Shown here piece by piece: positions 50,955-52,616 of a stretch of DNA of 52,616 nucleotides; position 1 is the first letter of the stretch; each line of letters begins with the position of its first letter. A program made the position numbers and the translations under genes. The stretch comes from Clostridia bacterium (GTDB lineage Bacteria; Bacillota; Clostridia; Oscillospirales; Acutalibacteraceae), in the NCBI GenBank assembly GCA_017397105.1, contig JAFQKF010000034.1, positions 1-52,616 on the forward strand, given 5' to 3'. The notes under the pieces are model-generated. The model was not told the origin of the DNA, searched no databases, and saw only the letters and a program-made list of their open reading frames with translations.

Positions 50955-50983
50955 ATTCTATCATATAATACGCAACAAAACAA
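50955..50983 (-). promoter_or_regulatory. Promoter candidate of the GH27 gene
   Basis: On the minus strand TTGTTT (50978-50983), 17 bases, TAGAAT (50955-50960), about 35 bases before the ATG. Confidence 0.5.
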
Positions 50984-51017
50984 CACCGCATTTTCATTTT
51001 TTTACCTCAGGCTGAAT

Positions 51018-51046
51018 TTGACAACGGAGTATATATGGGGTATTAT
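51018..51046 (+). promoter_or_regulatory. Promoter of the FAD oxidoreductase gene
   Basis: TTGACA (51018-51023), 17 bases, TATTAT (51041-51046). Confidence 0.78.
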
Positions 51047-51078
51047 AGCTTTATAAGAAACAAATCAGGAGAGATAAA

Positions 51079-52122
51079 ATGGAAAATTACGATTTGTTGG
51101 TTTGCGGAGCAGGACCTGCGGGCTCAGCTTTTGCTATGACTGCGGAGAAAAGCAACTCAATCCTTGTGCTTGACGGGGCGGTGAATCCCAAGCCCTGCGG
51201 CGGATTGCTTGCGCCCGATGCGCAGAAAGCGCTTGCAGGCTTTGAACTTACTCTGCCCAAGGATATCCTTGTAAATCCGCAGATTTTTTCTGTAAGAACA
51301 ATTGATATGAAAACGGGCAACGTGCGCCGTTATCAGCGTATGTATATAAACGTTGACCGTGAAAAGTTTGATGCCTGGATGCTTTCACAGGCAGGCGGAA
51401 ACGTGGATATCAAAAAGGCACGTTTAGTAGCCTGCAAAAAAGTTGAAGGCGGATTTGAATCGCAGTGCAAGGGTGCGGACGGCGAGATTTTCAGCGTAAG
51501 AAGTAAAAATATTGTAGGCGCTGACGGGGCAAACTCCTTTGTAAGACGCACGTTTATGCCTGAGATTAAAACAAGGCGATACGTTGCCATTCAGCAATGG
51601 TTCAATATTGATGAAAACACACCTGACCCGTTTTATTCCTGCATTTTTGATCCCGACAGCAGCCGATGCTGCTCGTGGTCGATTTATAAAGATAACTACG
51701 TTATTTTCGGCGGTGCCTTTGAGCCTGAGAATTGCAGGGAGCGTTTTGAAACGCAGAAGGCGAAGCTGAAGGATTTCGGTCTCAATCTCAAGGACCCCGT
51801 AAAAACAGAGGGATGTATGGTGTTGCGTCCCGTTTCGCCTGCAAGTTTTTGCACGGGAAAGGACGGAGTTTTCCTTGTAGGCGAGGCGGCAGGATTTATA
51901 AGCCCCAGCTCTCTTGAGGGTATAAGCAGCGCTATAAACAGTGCAGTTGCGCTCAGCGATGCGATGAGAAAAGGCGGCAACGTGGAAAAGACTTATAAAG
52001 CCGCAACAACGGGGCTTCGCATAAAATTGCTTGCGAAGAATCTGAAATGTCCGTTTATGTATAATCCGCTGCTCAGGAGTATTGTAATGAGGTCGGGAAT
52101 ATCCTCGATAAAGCTCAAATAA
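51079..52122 (+). CDS. FAD-dependent oxidoreductase (geranylgeranyl reductase / CbrA-like)
   Basis: A 347-residue flavoprotein of the PHBH-fold type. The FAD-binding motif is V-C-G-A-G-P-A-G-S-A (residues 8-17), the second motif is G-A-D-G-A-N-S-F-V-R, and the third is G-V-F-L-V-G-E-A-A-G-F, with S-S-L-E-G-I following. The K-P-C-G-G motif near residue 40 is typical of the geranylgeranyl reductase/CbrA group. A role in reducing a lipid or a quinone-like compound is possible but not shown. CAGGAGAG precedes the ATG. It is a single gene with its own promoter, upstream of two tRNA genes. Confidence 0.87.
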   Translation: MENYDLLVCGAGPAGSAFAMTAEKSNSILVLDGAVNPKPCGGLLAPDAQKALAGFELTLPKDILVNPQIFSVRTIDMKTGNVRRYQRMYINVDREKFDAWMLSQAGGNVDIKKARLVACKKVEGGFESQCKGADGEIFSVRSKNIVGADGANSFVRRTFMPEIKTRRYVAIQQWFNIDENTPDPFYSCIFDPDSSRCCSWSIYKDNYVIFGGAFEPENCRERFETQKAKLKDFGLNLKDPVKTEGCMVLRPVSPASFCTGKDGVFLVGEAAGFISPSSLEGISSAINSAVALSDAMRKGGNVEKTYKAATTGLRIKLLAKNLKCPFMYNPLLRSIVMRSGISSIKLK

Positions 52123-52160
52123 GGGCGATAAAAAATCGTTTTATTTTGTTGATTTTTTTC

Positions 52161-52198
52161 TTGACAAACAGTGAAAGGTTTGTTATAATACCTTTCAC
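52161..52198 (+). promoter_or_regulatory. Consensus tRNA promoter with a dyad around its -10 box
   Basis: TTGACA (52161-52166), 17 bases, TATAAT (52184-52189), with TG at 52181-52182 completing an extended -10. A perfect nine-base inverted repeat, GTGAAAGGT (52171-52179) and ACCTTTCAC (52190-52198), brackets the -10 box. Confidence 0.87.
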
Positions 52199-52202
52199 AA
52201 GT

Positions 52203-52278
52203 GCGGATGTAGCTCATCTGGTAGAGCGCCACCTTGCCAAGGTGGAGGTAGCGAGTTCGAGCCTCGTCATCCGCTCCA
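52203..52278 (+). tRNA. tRNA-Gly (anticodon GCC)
   Basis: The 76 bases fold as a full cloverleaf: acceptor arms GCGGATG and CATCCGC, D-arm AGCTC...GAGC, anticodon stem CCACC/GGTGG with loop TTGCCAA (anticodon GCC), T-arm with GTTCGAGCC, and encoded CCA (52276-52278). It reads GGC and GGU glycine codons. It is followed directly by a hairpin terminator. Confidence 0.97.
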
Positions 52279-52280
52279 GA

Positions 52281-52309
52281 AAAAAGGACGGTGCAAAGCC
52301 GTCCTTTTT
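52281..52309 (+). terminator. Terminator after tRNA-Gly
   Basis: AAAAAGGACGG (52281-52291) pairs with CCGTCCTTTTT (52299-52309). It begins two bases after the CCA end. Confidence 0.9.
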
Positions 52310-52330
52310 AGTTCTATAAAAATTTAATAC

Positions 52331-52408
52331 CGAGGTGTAGCGAAGTTTGGCTATCGCACCTGCTTTGGGAGCAGGGGATCGGGGGTTCGAATCCCTTCAC
52401 CTCGACCA
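52331..52408 (+). tRNA. tRNA-Pro (anticodon UGG)
   Basis: A 78-base cloverleaf with acceptor arms CGAGGTG and CACCTCG, anticodon loop TTTGGGA (anticodon TGG) between CCTGC and GCAGG, T-arm GGGGGTTCGAATCCC, and encoded CCA (52406-52408). It reads CCN proline codons, mainly CCA and CCG. No separate promoter is seen; it lies behind the tRNA-Gly terminator. Confidence 0.97.
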
Positions 52409-52417
52409 AAAGATGAT

Positions 52418-52463
52418 AATCCGAACCCTCTCTTCAAAGTAGGAGATGCGTTCGGATTTTTCA
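52418..52463 (+). terminator. Terminator after tRNA-Pro
   Basis: AATCCGAAC (52418-52426) pairs with GTTCGGATT (52450-52458), followed by TTTTC. Confidence 0.82.
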
Positions 52464-52483
52464 TTTCTTACAGTATTTTAGAA

Positions 52484-52513
52484 TGAGAAAACGGGGATGA
52501 AAATTCATCCCCG
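52484..52513 (-). terminator. Terminator of the partial minus-strand gene at the window end
   Basis: CGGGGATGAA (52492-52501) pairs with TTCATCCCCG (52504-52513); on the minus strand TTTTCTCATT follows the stem. Confidence 0.78.
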
Positions 52514-52530
52514 CCGAATTAAGATTTATA

Positions 52531-52616
52531 TTAATCTGTACTTCGTTCTCTTTCGGCTTTCCACTTTTCAAAAGCTTCTTTGCCTTCTTCGCTTTCGTAG
52601 AATGCCCTGATTTCCG
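52531..52616 (-). CDS. 3' end of an unidentified gene (partial)
   Basis: The minus strand is open from the window edge to a TAA at 52531-52533 and encodes 27 residues, charged and probably helical (E-I-R-A-F-Y-E-S-E-E-G-K-E-A-F, then E-K-W-K-A-E-R-E-R). The codon use and the terminator placed just after the stop support a real gene whose body lies outside the window. The family cannot be named from this fragment. Confidence 0.6.
   Translation of the reverse strand, partial: EIRAFYESEEGKEAFEKWKAERERSTD

Overview
The window looks like a chromosomal segment of an anaerobic Firmicute of class Clostridia, probably a gut member of the Oscillospiraceae/Ruminococcaceae type. The evidence is many near-consensus TTGACA-17-TATAAT promoters, strong AGGAGG ribosome binding sites, intrinsic hairpin terminators, a DUF951-prfA-sua5 cluster, GTP-type PEP carboxykinase, NhaC-type antiporter and glycoside hydrolases GH95 and GH27. 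The taxonomic call is inference. No phage, insertion sequence or CRISPR array was seen. Coding density is high and no gene-free stretch exceeds 300 bases.

Layout. 1-5712 (minus): F-type ATP synthase operon in the order atpI-B-E-F-H-A-G-D, with atpD cut by the window edge; the c subunit carries the residues of a Na+-binding rotor with two carboxylates. 5859-6400: two small divergent XRE-type regulators sharing an operator-like inverted repeat. 6517-8040: cytoplasmic serine beta-lactamase-family protein. 8096-10765 (minus): exported GH95-like enzyme, divergent from a histidine phosphatase. 11635-13527: class II aldolase and a RluA-family pseudouridine synthase. 13613-16035: amino-acid ABC transporter. 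16198-18448: serC-serA. 18509-19474 (minus): dus. 19604-24069: polA, YwlE-like phosphatase, rimI and tsaD. 24224-29984: PEP carboxykinase, NhaC-family antiporter, a small XRE regulator and pncB. 30046-33041: PHP protein, mnmA and an S1-domain protein. 33217-37531: DUF951, prfA, a fused sua5-coaE gene and an M18 aminopeptidase. 37638-39803: a SanA/YdcF-like protein and a neutral-ceramidase-like protein. 39861-41909: a leaderless DUF11 protein, divergent from a tyrosine-rich leader peptide, an attenuator and tyrA. 41944-45498: metallophosphoesterase, murD, an unknown protein and lexA. 45655-50921: a second serine hydrolase paralogue, an unknown membrane protein, a WG-repeat/SH3b protein and a GH27 enzyme. 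51079-52122: FAD oxidoreductase. 52203-52408: tRNA-Gly(GCC) and tRNA-Pro(UGG). The window ends in the 3' end of an unidentified minus-strand gene.

How the genes fit together. The Na+-type c subunit and the NhaC-family antiporter suggest sodium-coupled bioenergetics. Aldolase, PEP carboxykinase, serC and serA cover central carbon and serine supply. dus, mnmA, tsaD, sua5 and the RluA-family enzyme are RNA modification genes. The most striking regulatory element is a complete ribosome-mediated attenuator in front of tyrA (40927-41061): a 25-residue leader with five tyrosine codons and mutually exclusive hairpins, in a phylum where T-box control would be expected for such a gene.
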